This document shows, piece after piece, positions 7,485-16,015 of a stretch of 64,000 bases of DNA. The position numbers and the translations under genes are program-made. Position 1 is the first letter of the stretch; every line of letters starts with the position of its first letter. Under the pieces are notes generated by a model. The model worked only from the letters and a program-made list of their open reading frames with translations. It did no database searches and was not told the DNA's origin. The stretch spans positions 6,212 through 70,211 of the forward strand of contig CAAGJN010000027.1 in assembly GCA_900770255.1 (NCBI GenBank), read 5' to 3'. The DNA comes from Clostridia bacterium. Lineage in GTDB: Bacteria; Bacillota; Clostridia; Oscillospirales; Acutalibacteraceae.

Positions 7485-8903
7485 ATGACAGTCAAAGAAA
7501 AAGTCCAGCGTGCAGCAGCATCCGCAGTCCTGTCACATGTGCTCAAATATGTTCAGAAGGATCCCGACACAAACCTTGTCAAGCTCGTTGATAGGAGCGA
7601 GAAGTTTGTCGGTAACATCTTTCCTGCAAAGAACTTTGACAGTTTCCGCGAGGGCGCCAAGGATCCCGAGAACGTGTGGCGCAAGCTTGCTGTAAGCATA
7701 ATAAACGAGATCGATCACAATGTTCTGATGAACATGATGCTCGCTCTCGGTCTCGGCGCGGGCGTCAACGGTACTAAGGCCGTCCGCGCTAACCGCGAAA
7801 AATATCACTGCAATATTCCGTGGGTGATCCTGCTCGACCCGACGAGCGCCTGCAACCGCAAATGCAAGGGCTGCTGGAGCGCCGAGTACGGTCACAAGCA
7901 GAGCCTCTCCTTTGACGAGCTCAATGATATAGTCAATCAGGGCACGGCTTTGGGCACCCACTTTTACATGTTCACCGGCGGCGAGCCTCTGCTGAGAAAA
8001 AAAGATATTATCAAGCTCTGCGAACTGCATCCCGACTGCGCATTTCTCTCATATACGAACGCCGATCTCGTTGACGAGGCTTTCTGCGAGGAGATGAAAC
8101 GGGTCGGAAATTTGGCTCTCGCGATAAGCATCGAGGGCACAAAGGAGAGCAACGACGCAAGGCGCGGCGAAGGCAGCTATGACCACGTCATGGCCGCGAT
8201 GGATCTGCTCAAGAACAAGGGCTGCCTGTTCGGCATCTCGGTGTGCTACACCCGCGCGAATGTCGAGGCAGTCACCTCCGAGGAGTTTGTCGATCTGATG
8301 ATCTCCAAGGGCGTGCGCTATGCATGGTACTTCAACTACATGCCCGTCGGCTCAGGCGCCGTGGAGGAGCTCATTCCCACTCCCGAGCAGCGCACCCACA
8401 TGTACCGCTGGCTGCGTAAAATGCGCAACAGCAAGACCGGCAAGCCGATGTTCGTAATCGACTTTCAGAACGACGCGGAATATGTCGGCGGCTGCATCGC
8501 CGGAGGCAGAAATTATTTTCACATAAACTCTGCGGGCGACATCGAGCCCTGCGTGTTCATACATTACTCGGACTCGAATATCCGTCAGCAGACGCTGCTT
8601 GAGGCTCTCAAGAGGCCGCTGTTTCAGGCCTACTGGCACGGTCAGCCGTTCAACAACAACCATCTGCGCCCGTGCCCGATGCTTGAAAACCCGCAGTGTC
8701 TGAGGAAGATAATCAATGAGACCGGCGCGAAATCGACCGATCTGCTCGCCCCCGAGGATGTTGAGACTCTCTGCTCGCGCTGCGACAAATTCGCTGCCGA
8801 GTGGGCTCCCGTCGCTCAGGAGTTGTGGGATTCGACAAAGCATCCGAGCCCCAAGACCCAGTATTACCGCGATACGCCCGAAGCAAGGCAAGAAAAGAAC
8901 TGA
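7485..8903 (+). CDS. Radical SAM protein with SPASM-like C-terminus
   Basis: A 472-residue radical SAM enzyme. The CNRKCKGC motif (near residues 123-130) is the CxxxCxxC site for the SAM-binding [4Fe-4S] cluster, and FTGGEPLLRKKDI is the GGE motif. The last third has further cysteines (CIAGGRNYFHINSAGDIEPCVF, then CPMLENPQC and CSRC) resembling a SPASM/twitch domain for auxiliary clusters. About 110 residues before the radical SAM core have no domain I recognise. The substrate is unknown and no small precursor peptide is seen nearby. An AAAGGAGCA ribosome site precedes the ATG. The TPP riboswitch starts about 10 bases after its stop codon. Confidence 0.8.
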   Translation: MTVKEKVQRAAASAVLSHVLKYVQKDPDTNLVKLVDRSEKFVGNIFPAKNFDSFREGAKDPENVWRKLAVSIINEIDHNVLMNMMLALGLGAGVNGTKAVRANREKYHCNIPWVILLDPTSACNRKCKGCWSAEYGHKQSLSFDELNDIVNQGTALGTHFYMFTGGEPLLRKKDIIKLCELHPDCAFLSYTNADLVDEAFCEEMKRVGNLALAISIEGTKESNDARRGEGSYDHVMAAMDLLKNKGCLFGISVCYTRANVEAVTSEEFVDLMISKGVRYAWYFNYMPVGSGAVEELIPTPEQRTHMYRWLRKMRNSKTGKPMFVIDFQNDAEYVGGCIAGGRNYFHINSAGDIEPCVFIHYSDSNIRQQTLLEALKRPLFQAYWHGQPFNNNHLRPCPMLENPQCLRKIINETGAKSTDLLAPEDVETLCSRCDKFAAEWAPVAQELWDSTKHPSPKTQYYRDTPEARQEKN

Positions 8904-8913
8904 AAAAACTGAA

Positions 8914-8992
8914 TAGCCAGGGGTGCTGACCTTGTGTCGGCTGAGATGATACCCTCTGACCTGATCCGGATAATGCCGGCGTAGGAAGGATA
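8914..8992 (+). promoter_or_regulatory. TPP riboswitch aptamer (THI box)
   Basis: The hallmark segments are in order: CCAGGGGTGC, GGCTGAGATGATACCC, CTGACCTGATCCGGATAATGCCGGCGTAGGAAGG in consecutive pieces. It precedes the thiamine transporter gene thiT and a hairpin-T-run terminator, so thiamine pyrophosphate should cause premature termination. No promoter is evident between the upstream stop codon and the aptamer, so read-through from the radical SAM gene, or a promoter inside that gene, may supply the transcript. Confidence 0.95.
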
Positions 8993-9026
8993 ATAAACAG
9001 CTTTTGCGGCTGTGTATTATAAGTAA

Positions 9027-9060
9027 AAGCGCCTGTGCATAACAGGCGCTTAATTTTTTT
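9027..9060 (+). terminator. Expression-platform terminator of the TPP riboswitch
   Basis: AAGCGCCTG paired with CAGGCGCTT, followed by AATTTTTTT, just upstream of the thiT ribosome site. A competing hairpin (ACAGC/GCTGT, about 8995-9020) lies between aptamer and terminator. Confidence 0.85.
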
Positions 9061-9072
9061 GGAGGAAACAAT

Positions 9073-9741
9073 ATGCAAAAGAACAACACAAAAATCATGG
9101 TCGAATGTGCTCTGATGATAGCTATTGCCACCGTGCTCAACGTCGTGTGCAGCTTCATCCCGTTTCTGAATCTCCCGTTCGGCGGCGGTTTCACGATATG
9201 CAGCATGCTGCCCATCGTGCTCGCAGCTTACCGCAACGGCACAAAGTGGGGCCTGCTCACGGGCTTTATCTATGCGGTCGTGCAGATGATCCTCGGCTTC
9301 CGCACCGTTTCGGCCTTCTTTATGCCGAGCTCTGACAGCTACATGGTGCTCTGGAAGGCCATCTGCGTGTGCCTGATCGACTACATAATCGCCTACACCG
9401 TCCTCGGCTTCGGCGGTATCTTCAGGAACAAGATCAAGAACCCGTCCGTCTCGCTGTGCGTCGGTTCGATCGTTGCGCTCTCGCTGCGTTACCTCGCTCA
9501 CATCGTCTCCGGCTATATCTTCTTCGGAAGCTGGGCTGAGTGGTTTTTCTCACAGGAGGGCTTCGCCATCGGCGCAAAGATCCTCGAGAAGTTCAGCGGC
9601 CAGGGACTCGCATTTATCTACTCTGTGTTCTACAACGGCCTCTACATGATTCCCGAGATCATCATTACCGCCATCGTCGCGCTGATAATCGGCCGCATCC
9701 CGCAGATCAGCGGTAGAGAGAGCACAAAAAAGGCAAAATAA
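9073..9741 (+). CDS. thiT: ECF thiamine transporter S component ThiT
   Basis: Membrane substrate-binding subunit (222 residues, about six helices) of the energy-coupling factor thiamine transporter. The N-terminal ALMIAIATVLN, the loop FGGGFTICSMLPIVL and the C-terminal RYLAHIVSGYIFFGSWAEW block match ThiT (YuaJ), including the His and Trp that line the thiamine site in this family. The TPP riboswitch upstream confirms the assignment. The shared EcfA/EcfT module is not in this window and must be encoded elsewhere. A GGAGG ribosome site precedes the ATG. Confidence 0.93.
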   Translation: MQKNNTKIMVECALMIAIATVLNVVCSFIPFLNLPFGGGFTICSMLPIVLAAYRNGTKWGLLTGFIYAVVQMILGFRTVSAFFMPSSDSYMVLWKAICVCLIDYIIAYTVLGFGGIFRNKIKNPSVSLCVGSIVALSLRYLAHIVSGYIFFGSWAEWFFSQEGFAIGAKILEKFSGQGLAFIYSVFYNGLYMIPEIIITAIVALIIGRIPQISGRESTKKAK

Positions 9742-9761
9742 CAAAAACGGAATTGAAAAAT

Positions 9762-9796
9762 GGGGCTGTCGCGTTAAGGCAGCCCCTTCTTCTTAT
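9762..9796. terminator. Bidirectional terminator between thiT and serA
   Basis: A GGGGCTG/CAGCCCC hairpin. The plus strand continues with TTCTTCTT and the minus strand with ATTTTTC, so it can end both convergent transcripts. Confidence 0.75.
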
Positions 9797-9802
9797 ATTA
9801 TC

Positions 9803-10939
9803 TTATATCACTCTGACTCTTATGACACCGTCAATGGCTTTTATCTTCTCGGCATCGGGCTCGGCCGAGACGTCGCAGACGAGATAGCCCACACCCTTCT
9901 TTGCCGCGCTGTTGAGCGAGACGATATTGCCGAGCGATGCGGTGATCGCGTCACGCACGCCGTCTGAGTCTCTGTAGATCACACACACGCGTGTGTCAAA
10001 CTCCGCGGGCGGCTCAAGGTTCGGCAGATTGACCGAATTCTTCACTTCGCCGCGCTCGATATAGCCGATAAGCTCGCGCGCCGCCATAACTGCGCAGTTG
10101 TCCTCGCTCTCGGGCGTCGAAGCGCCGAGATGCGGGATAGCTATAACGCCCGGCTTTCCGAGCTGTGCGTCATTCGGGAAATCCGTGACATACGCGGCGA
10201 CCTTTCCGCTTGCGAGCGCCGCGAGCAGATCGTCGGAATTCATGAGCTCACCGCGCGCAAAATTCAGTATGCGCACGCCGTCCTTCATTTTCGCCATAGC
10301 TTCGGCATCGATAATACCCTTGGTGCTGTCGTTGCACGGGATGTGCAGGGTCAGATAATCGGCCGCTGCAAAAACCGCGTCCATATTACCGATCGTTTCA
10401 ACTCCGGGATCCACTGCCTTCTCCGTGCGCATGCTGCGGTCGTAGCAGATGACGCGCATACCGAGCGCATTTGCCGCGTTTGCAACAAGTCTGCCTATCG
10501 CACCAAGTCCGATAACTCCCATCGTCTTGCCCTTTATTTCCGGGCCCGCGAAGGAGCTCTTTCCCTTTTCAATGAGCTTCGGGACATTTTCGCCCTCGCC
10601 CTTGAGCGTCCTGCACCAGTCTATGGCGTCGGGTATCTTTCTGGACGCGAGCAGCGCCGCGCAGATAACGAGCTCCTTGACGGCGTTCGCGTTCGCGCCG
10701 GGTGTGTTAAACACGGCGATGCCGCGCTCTGAGCATCGGTCGATCGGGATATTATTGACTCCCGCGCCCGCTCTGGCTATCGCGAGCAGCGAGCCGCCGA
10801 GCTCCATATCGTGCATCGCGGCCGAGCGCACCATAACTGCGGCCGGATCCGCGGCGGAGTCGGAGCAGGTATATTTTGCGGGATCAAAGCAGTCAGTTCC
10901 GCACTTTGCGATCTTGTTGAGCGTTAAAATATCATACAT
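9803..10939 (-). CDS. serA: D-3-phosphoglycerate dehydrogenase
   Basis: First enzyme of serine synthesis: oxidises 3-phosphoglycerate with NAD+. The 378-residue protein has the split catalytic domain, an NAD-binding Rossmann motif (GVIGLGAIGR), the substrate Arg in LNFARGELMNSDDL and the catalytic His in AIPHLGAST. The C-terminal 75 residues form an ACT-like domain (VCVIYRDSDGVRDAI...), a possible serine-feedback site. ATG 10939 is chosen because GAGGGGG lies just upstream; a longer reading overlaps serC. serC ends 13 bases before this start, so the two form one operon. Confidence 0.93.
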   Translation of the reverse strand: MYDILTLNKIAKCGTDCFDPAKYTCSDSAADPAAVMVRSAAMHDMELGGSLLAIARAGAGVNNIPIDRCSERGIAVFNTPGANANAVKELVICAALLASRKIPDAIDWCRTLKGEGENVPKLIEKGKSSFAGPEIKGKTMGVIGLGAIGRLVANAANALGMRVICYDRSMRTEKAVDPGVETIGNMDAVFAAADYLTLHIPCNDSTKGIIDAEAMAKMKDGVRILNFARGELMNSDDLLAALASGKVAAYVTDFPNDAQLGKPGVIAIPHLGASTPESEDNCAVMAARELIGYIERGEVKNSVNLPNLEPPAEFDTRVCVIYRDSDGVRDAITASLGNIVSLNSAAKKGVGYLVCDVSAEPDAEKIKAIDGVIRVRVI

Positions 10940-10952
10940 CGAGCCTACCCCC

Positions 10953-12032
10953 TCAGTTGTTCTTTTCAAACTCCTTCATGAAGTCAACGAGCTTCTCGAC
11001 TCCCTCTATCGGCATCGCGTTATATATCGACGCGCGCATGCCGCCGACCGAGCGGTGACCCTTGAGGTTGACAAGGCCGTTCTCTGCCGCCTGAGAAACA
11101 AACTTCGCGTTGAGCTCGTCGCTCGGGGTGACGAAGGTGACGTTCATCATCGAGCGGTCACAATGTCTGACGGGGTTCGAGAACAGCTTGCTCGAGTCAA
11201 TGAAATCATAGAGGAGCTTCGCTTTCGCCTCGTTTCTCTTCTTCATCTCCTCAAGCCCGCCGAGCTTCTCTATCCACTCGAGCACGAGCTTGCACATATA
11301 GATCGACCAGCACGGCGGCGTGTTATACATCGAATCGGCGTCAGCCATATTTTTATAGTCGAGCATAGCGGGAGTGATATCGCGGGCCTTGCCGATAAGA
11401 TCCTCGCGCACTATGACGATCGTAAGACCTGCGGGCGCGACATTCTTCTGCGCGCCGCCGTAGACGATGCCGAACTTTGACACGTCGAGCGGCTCCGAGA
11501 GGAAGCACGACGAAACATCCGCTACGAGCGGCACATCGCCCGTGTCGGGAATATACGGGAATTTTGTTCCGTAGATGGTATTGTTAAAGCAAATATAAGC
11601 ATAGTCGGCCTCGGGGTCAAAGTCGGAGCGGCTGACCTCGGGAATATACGAAAAGGTCTCATCCTTTGACGAAGCGACAACCCTGATATCTCCGTACTTG
11701 CAGGCCTCCTTATACGCCTTGGTCGAAAACTGACCTGTGAGCATATAGTCCGCCTTGCCGCTGCCGCTCAGCAGATTGAGCGGTATGGCCGCAAACTGCG
11801 TGGACGCTCCTCCCTGAAGGAACAGTATCTTATAGTTGTCCGGAACATTGAGAACCTCTCTGAAAAGGCTCTGCGCCTCAGCCATTATGCCCTCGAACAC
11901 CTTTGAGCGGTGGGACATCTCCATAACAGACTGGCCGCTGCCGTGATAATCAAGTATCTCCGCCGCGGCGCGGTTGAGTACGCTTTCGGGCAGCATTGAC
12001 GGGCCCGCCGAAAAATTAAAAACTCTTGCCAT
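10953..12032 (-). CDS. serC: Phosphoserine aminotransferase
   Basis: PLP-dependent enzyme of 359 residues converting 3-phosphohydroxypyruvate and glutamate to phosphoserine. FNFSAGPSMLPE at the N-terminus, the GSGQSVMEMSHRS motif and GGAQKNVAPAGL with the PLP-binding Lys are diagnostic. The ATG at 12032 has AAGGAGG upstream; the 26 extra in-frame residues before it are not conserved in the family. It is first in a serC-serA operon behind a promoter at 12109-12138. A phosphoserine phosphatase is not seen in the window. Confidence 0.95.
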   Translation of the reverse strand: MARVFNFSAGPSMLPESVLNRAAAEILDYHGSGQSVMEMSHRSKVFEGIMAEAQSLFREVLNVPDNYKILFLQGGASTQFAAIPLNLLSGSGKADYMLTGQFSTKAYKEACKYGDIRVVASSKDETFSYIPEVSRSDFDPEADYAYICFNNTIYGTKFPYIPDTGDVPLVADVSSCFLSEPLDVSKFGIVYGGAQKNVAPAGLTIVIVREDLIGKARDITPAMLDYKNMADADSMYNTPPCWSIYMCKLVLEWIEKLGGLEEMKKRNEAKAKLLYDFIDSSKLFSNPVRHCDRSMMNVTFVTPSDELNAKFVSQAAENGLVNLKGHRSVGGMRASIYNAMPIEGVEKLVDFMKEFEKNN

Positions 12033-12108
12033 AATATTACTTACCTCCTTTTCATGCGCAGAAAAAATTTCTCTGCGCCGAAAGCTATGAAAAGTATAGC
12101 TTTCTATC

Positions 12109-12138
12109 ATTATATAGCAAAGAAAAAAGATAAGTCAA
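12109..12138 (-). promoter_or_regulatory. Promoter of the serC-serA operon
   Basis: On the minus strand TTGACT (12138-12133), an 18-bp spacer and TATAAT (12114-12109). The leader holds a CGCAGAGAAA/TTTCTGCG hairpin (about 12056-12079) just upstream of the ribosome site. Confidence 0.7.
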
Positions 12139-12221
12139 CAAAAAATCGGGTTGAAAATCCATATGTGTAAATGTATAATAAAAAAAGCAAGAAAATCATC
12201 AAATAACAAGAGGGACTTCAG

Positions 12222-13319
12222 ATGGAAACTCAAAAGCGCAGGAAGAAACAGAACAACACAAAGCTTTTCATTCTCATAGCGGCAGCCGTGCTGCTCGTTG
12301 TGCTCATTGTACTTCTCGCAGTCAAGTGCACAGGTGGCAAAAATCAGCCGGACACGGACGGCTCGACGGACGAGCTCTCGTCCCAAACGGCGGAAGCCGC
12401 CGACATAGACCCGCTGACCGGCCTTTCCGGCTTTAAGGCGCAGAGCAAGCGCCCTATCGCAGTCGTAGTCAACAACTCGGGGCCCGCGCGCCCGCAATGG
12501 GGCTTGTGCACTCCCGACATTGTCGTTGAGGGTGTGACCGAGGCGGGCATTACGAGAATGCTCTGGCTCTATTCGGATATAGACAAGATTCCCGACAAGG
12601 TAGGGTCGCTCAGAAGCGCAAGGCACGATTTTATTGAGATAGCCGAGGGACTGGACGCGATCTTTATACACTGGGGAGGCAGCAAATACGCCTACTCCGC
12701 CATAGCGGAAAGAAATGTCGACAATCTCGACGGGCTCTCATACATGGGCAAATATTTCTTCCGCGACAAGGAGCGCACCGACGTCGCCGTCGAGCACCGC
12801 GGCTACACCACGCGCGAGGCTATAGAAAAGGGCCTGACAAAGCTTGACATCCGCCGCGACATCAAGTCGGGCTATTCGTCGCCCTTTGCCTTTGTGTCCG
12901 AGACCTCTCCCCGCACTCCCGCAGGAGGCTCCTGCTCAAAGCTCGACATAGTTTTCTCCTCCTACTGCAGCCACTCGTTTATTTATGACACCGCCTCAGG
13001 GCTCTACCTCAACAACATAGACGGTTCGCCGATGACCGACGCCGACGGCAAGCAGATGGCGGTAAAAAATGTCATTATCCTCTACTGCGGAGTATCACTT
13101 ATGGGCGACTCCTCCGGCTGCGTCGACATGGATCTGTCGGGCGGCAGCGGCCTGCTCTGCACCAACGGAGCATACGAGAACATTACCTGGAAAAAGGGCG
13201 GACCGAGCGACATGCTCAAGCTCTACTCCTCCGACGGCGCCGAGCTCAAGCTCAACCCCGGCCAAAGCTACATCGGCCTTGTGCCCACCGACAAGCAGGC
13301 AAGCACCGTCATAGCGTAA
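12222..13319 (+). CDS. DUF3048-domain protein (YerB-like), membrane anchored
   Basis: A 365-residue protein with a basic N-terminus, one transmembrane helix (about 15-35) and a Ser/Thr/Asp-rich linker, then the DUF3048 domain beginning RPIAVVVNNS (about 78) and containing VGSLRSARHDFIEIAEGLDAIFIHWGGS. The C-terminal part matches the paired DUF3048_C domain. Relatives such as Bacillus YerB are exported or anchored proteins of unknown function, probably at the cell surface. The helix is followed by VKC, a poor lipobox, so a plain membrane anchor is more likely. It is monocistronic and divergent from serC. Confidence 0.85.
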   Translation: METQKRRKKQNNTKLFILIAAAVLLVVLIVLLAVKCTGGKNQPDTDGSTDELSSQTAEAADIDPLTGLSGFKAQSKRPIAVVVNNSGPARPQWGLCTPDIVVEGVTEAGITRMLWLYSDIDKIPDKVGSLRSARHDFIEIAEGLDAIFIHWGGSKYAYSAIAERNVDNLDGLSYMGKYFFRDKERTDVAVEHRGYTTREAIEKGLTKLDIRRDIKSGYSSPFAFVSETSPRTPAGGSCSKLDIVFSSYCSHSFIYDTASGLYLNNIDGSPMTDADGKQMAVKNVIILYCGVSLMGDSSGCVDMDLSGGSGLLCTNGAYENITWKKGGPSDMLKLYSSDGAELKLNPGQSYIGLVPTDKQASTVIA

Positions 13320-13333
13320 AATAATAAAATACA

Positions 13334-13368
13334 AGCTCTCCGGATGTTTTCCCGGGGAGCTGTTTTTG
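13334..13368 (+). terminator. Terminator after the DUF3048 gene
   Basis: AGCTCTCCGG/CCGGGGAGCT hairpin followed by GTTTTTG. Two further stacked GC hairpins (13400-13425 and 13426-13450) follow before the end of the convergent LysR gene. Confidence 0.8.
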
Positions 13369-13469
13369 TTTGAATTTATATGAAATTTGGCAGACGCAAG
13401 AGCCTTCACCGCAAAGAGCGGGCTCGCCGCCTCCTTTCGGGCACGGCGGCGGGCGCCGGCCTGTAATGC

Positions 13470-14372
13470 CTACACCTGATAGTTCTTCTTTGTATCGTGA
13501 TAAAGCCGCGTGATGTTCTGCAGAACCTCGGTGTGAGTAAAGGTTTTGTGATAAACAATATTGGTCTCGCGGATCATGCTCAGATTTTCTATCGGGACTA
13601 TCGTCAGCTTCTTTTTGCGCATCTCCTTGATGCACACGCTCTTCGCTAGCACCGAGACGCCGAAATCCTTCTGCACAAGATCCTTTATCGTCGCAACATT
13701 ATCGACCTCGAGGATAACGTTGAAATCGTCGATCGATTCGCTGCGGCTCTCGAGCGTTGCCTCGAACAGCATCCTGGTCGCCGAGGTCGGCAGACGCAGG
13801 ATCAGGCGCTCCCTTTTAAGCTCGTTTAGAGTTATCATCGAGTGCTTTGCAAGCGGGTTGTTATTCGACATGATGCAGACGAGATAGTCCGTATCAAGCA
13901 TGACGGAGCAGAGCGAGGGATTGGTCGCCTTTCCGTCCGTAATCGCAAGATCGATCTCAAAATTGTCAAGCTTATCATAAAGATTTTTTATAGTATCTGT
14001 AAAAACTGTAATGCTTACGTTTGGATATTCATTGCTGTAGCGCGCCAGCACCTCGGCGGCAAAAGTGCTCTCCGAGGTATGCGTGAGCCCTATGCGCAGC
14101 TTCTTGATGTTGCGCTTCGAATTTTTGATCTCCATGCGCATTTTCTGATCCATCGATTTGAGAATGCGCGCATATCTAAGCGCAATCTCCCCTTCCTGCG
14201 TAAGAGTGAGCTCCCCCTTCTTGCGGTTGAAGAGCGGCGCGCCGAGCGTTTCTTCGAGCTGGCTTATCTGGTGGCTGACGGCAGGTTGCGTCAGCGAGAG
14301 CACCTCGGCTGCCCGCGTGAAGTTTTTCTGCTCCGCGACGGCTATCAAAGTTTCGGTTTTATTGTCGAGCAT
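13470..14372 (-). CDS. LysR-family transcriptional regulator
   Basis: A 300-residue LTTR. The N-terminal winged helix-turn-helix reads KNFTRAAEVLSLTQPAVSHQISQLE (about 17-41), followed by the linker helix and a two-lobed effector-binding domain. The ATG at 14372 gives the usual LTTR length; a longer in-frame reading to 14405 adds 11 residues not seen in the family. It is divergent from the antiporter-mgtC operon, the usual arrangement for an LTTR and its target, so it probably controls those genes through the AT-rich gap. The inducer is unknown. Confidence 0.88.
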   Translation of the reverse strand: MLDNKTETLIAVAEQKNFTRAAEVLSLTQPAVSHQISQLEETLGAPLFNRKKGELTLTQEGEIALRYARILKSMDQKMRMEIKNSKRNIKKLRIGLTHTSESTFAAEVLARYSNEYPNVSITVFTDTIKNLYDKLDNFEIDLAITDGKATNPSLCSVMLDTDYLVCIMSNNNPLAKHSMITLNELKRERLILRLPTSATRMLFEATLESRSESIDDFNVILEVDNVATIKDLVQKDFGVSVLAKSVCIKEMRKKKLTIVPIENLSMIRETNIVYHKTFTHTEVLQNITRLYHDTKKNYQV

Positions 14373-14566
14373 AGTATCACCATAAAAAAATTTTTTAAAA
14401 ATCAAAATTAAAATAATTTGATTTTATTATAGAACAAGTATATCATATATAAAAAGGAAAAACAAGAACTATTGCAGGGCAATAATAATCAGACGGTCGC
14501 CGATCGGGTATTTTGATACTGTCGGCGGTTACTTTTTTTATTTTTACTGACAGAGGGATAAGAGAA
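14373..14566. promoter_or_regulatory. Divergent control region between the LysR gene and the antiporter operon
   Basis: An AT-rich gap shared by two divergent transcripts. A likely LysR operator and both promoters must lie here, but I see no textbook T-N11-A box or clean -35/-10 pair, so no site is assigned. Confidence 0.35.
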
Positions 14567-16015
14567 TTGATTAACTCACTTTACGAATTTTTTAACGTCA
14601 CCTCGCCTGTCGCCGGGATCATAATCTCAATTGCGCTGATGCTGATAACCGGTTTTGCAATGACGAGGATCACAAAACGGCTGAAGCTGCCGAACGTCAC
14701 AGCCTATATACTCTCCGGTGTTCTGCTCGGTCCCTATGCGCTCAACCTCGTACCTCAAAACATCATTGAGGGCATGGACTTTCTCAACGATATCGCGCTC
14801 GCTTTTATCGCGTTCAGCACCGGCGAATTTTTCCGTATATCCGCGATCAAAAAGAACGGCGCAAAGGTCGCTGTCATCACCGTGCTCGAAGCATGCTTGG
14901 CATCGGTTGCAGTGTTTCTCGTATCGTTCTTCATACTGCGTCTCGACATCAACTTCTCGATCGTGCTCGGCGCGCTTGCCTCCGCAACCGCGCCCGCATC
15001 GACGGTCATGACTATACGCCAGACGCACGCAAAGGGCGATTTTGTTGACACGCTGCTGCAGGTTGTCGCTCTCGACGACGTGGTGGGGCTCGTGGCCTAC
15101 AGCGCTGCGATCTCCGTCGCGCTCGCAAACGCCTCCGGTCATTTCAGCGCCGGCAGCATCCTCAAACCGATCGCGCTTAACCTGCTTGTTTTCGGTCTGG
15201 GCTGTCTGTTCGGGCTGATACTCAAAGTGCTGCTCCAGAAACGTTCGACTGACAACAGGCTGATTGTCTCCATTGCGCTGCTGTTTTCCTTCTGCGGAAT
15301 ATGCGCTCTGCTCGACGTCTCGCCTCTTCTCGGCTGCATGGCGATGGGCATGGTTTACATCAACCTCTCGAATGACGAGCGCCTGTTCAAGCAGCTCAAC
15401 TATTTCAACCCGCCCATCCTGCTGCTGTTCTTTGTGCGCTCCGGACTCAACTTCAATCTCGGCGCGCTCGTCGATACCTCGTCATCAATCGGCAGCGTTC
15501 CGCTGCTCGTTGTCGGTCTGTGCTACTTCTTTGTACGCATTGTCGGAAAATATGCAGGCTCGTTTCTCGGCTGCCTTATCACCAAGAAAAACAAGCTCGT
15601 GCGCAACTATCTGGGCCTCGCGCTGATTCCGCAGGCGGGCGTTGCGATCGGCCTTGCCGCCATGGGCGCGCGAACACTCGGCGGAGAGGCAGGCAGCGCG
15701 CTTGAGACGGTGATTCTCGCCTCGAGCGTCCTCTATGAGCTCATCGGCCCGGGCTGCGCGAAGCTCTCGCTCTATCTGTCAAAATCCTACTCCAACAAGC
15801 TCGAGGATATCGTCGAAATCGCGGAGGACGGCCATCAGAAAAGCAAGGTCGAGCTGCTTATCGAGCGAATACAGGCGATACAAAACGACCTGCCCAAGCA
15901 CGAGAACCCATACTACGAGGACGAACAGGCATTCTCCGAAGCGGCCGAAGAGCAATATCTGCTCGCAGGCATGTCCGCCGATCTCCGCAGAAAGAACAGG
16001 AGGAAAAGAAAATGA
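14567..16015 (+). CDS. CPA2-family cation:proton antiporter (KefB/NapA-like)
   Basis: Membrane antiporter of about 482 residues. Twelve or so helices include the SGVLLGPYALNLV segment of the Na+/H+ exchanger domain and LASATAPASTVM, followed by QVVALDDVVGLVAYS, whose DD pair matches the ion-binding aspartates of electrogenic CPA2 members. The C-terminal 70 residues are hydrophilic, with no clear TrkA-N nucleotide domain. The start is uncertain: TTG 14567 has AGAGGG nine bases upstream and is preferred, while an in-frame TTG at 14513 lacks a ribosome site. The stop overlaps the mgtC start by four bases, so the two are translationally coupled. Confidence 0.82.
   Translation: MINSLYEFFNVTSPVAGIIISIALMLITGFAMTRITKRLKLPNVTAYILSGVLLGPYALNLVPQNIIEGMDFLNDIALAFIAFSTGEFFRISAIKKNGAKVAVITVLEACLASVAVFLVSFFILRLDINFSIVLGALASATAPASTVMTIRQTHAKGDFVDTLLQVVALDDVVGLVAYSAAISVALANASGHFSAGSILKPIALNLLVFGLGCLFGLILKVLLQKRSTDNRLIVSIALLFSFCGICALLDVSPLLGCMAMGMVYINLSNDERLFKQLNYFNPPILLLFFVRSGLNFNLGALVDTSSSIGSVPLLVVGLCYFFVRIVGKYAGSFLGCLITKKNKLVRNYLGLALIPQAGVAIGLAAMGARTLGGEAGSALETVILASSVLYELIGPGCAKLSLYLSKSYSNKLEDIVEIAEDGHQKSKVELLIERIQAIQNDLPKHENPYYEDEQAFSEAAEEQYLLAGMSADLRRKNRRKRK

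Noticed and set aside
7485..8903. A RiPP (peptide maturase) cluster around the radical SAM/SPASM-like protein.
   Set aside because: No short precursor gene, exporter or peptidase lies next to it; the neighbours are a TVP38 membrane protein and thiT.
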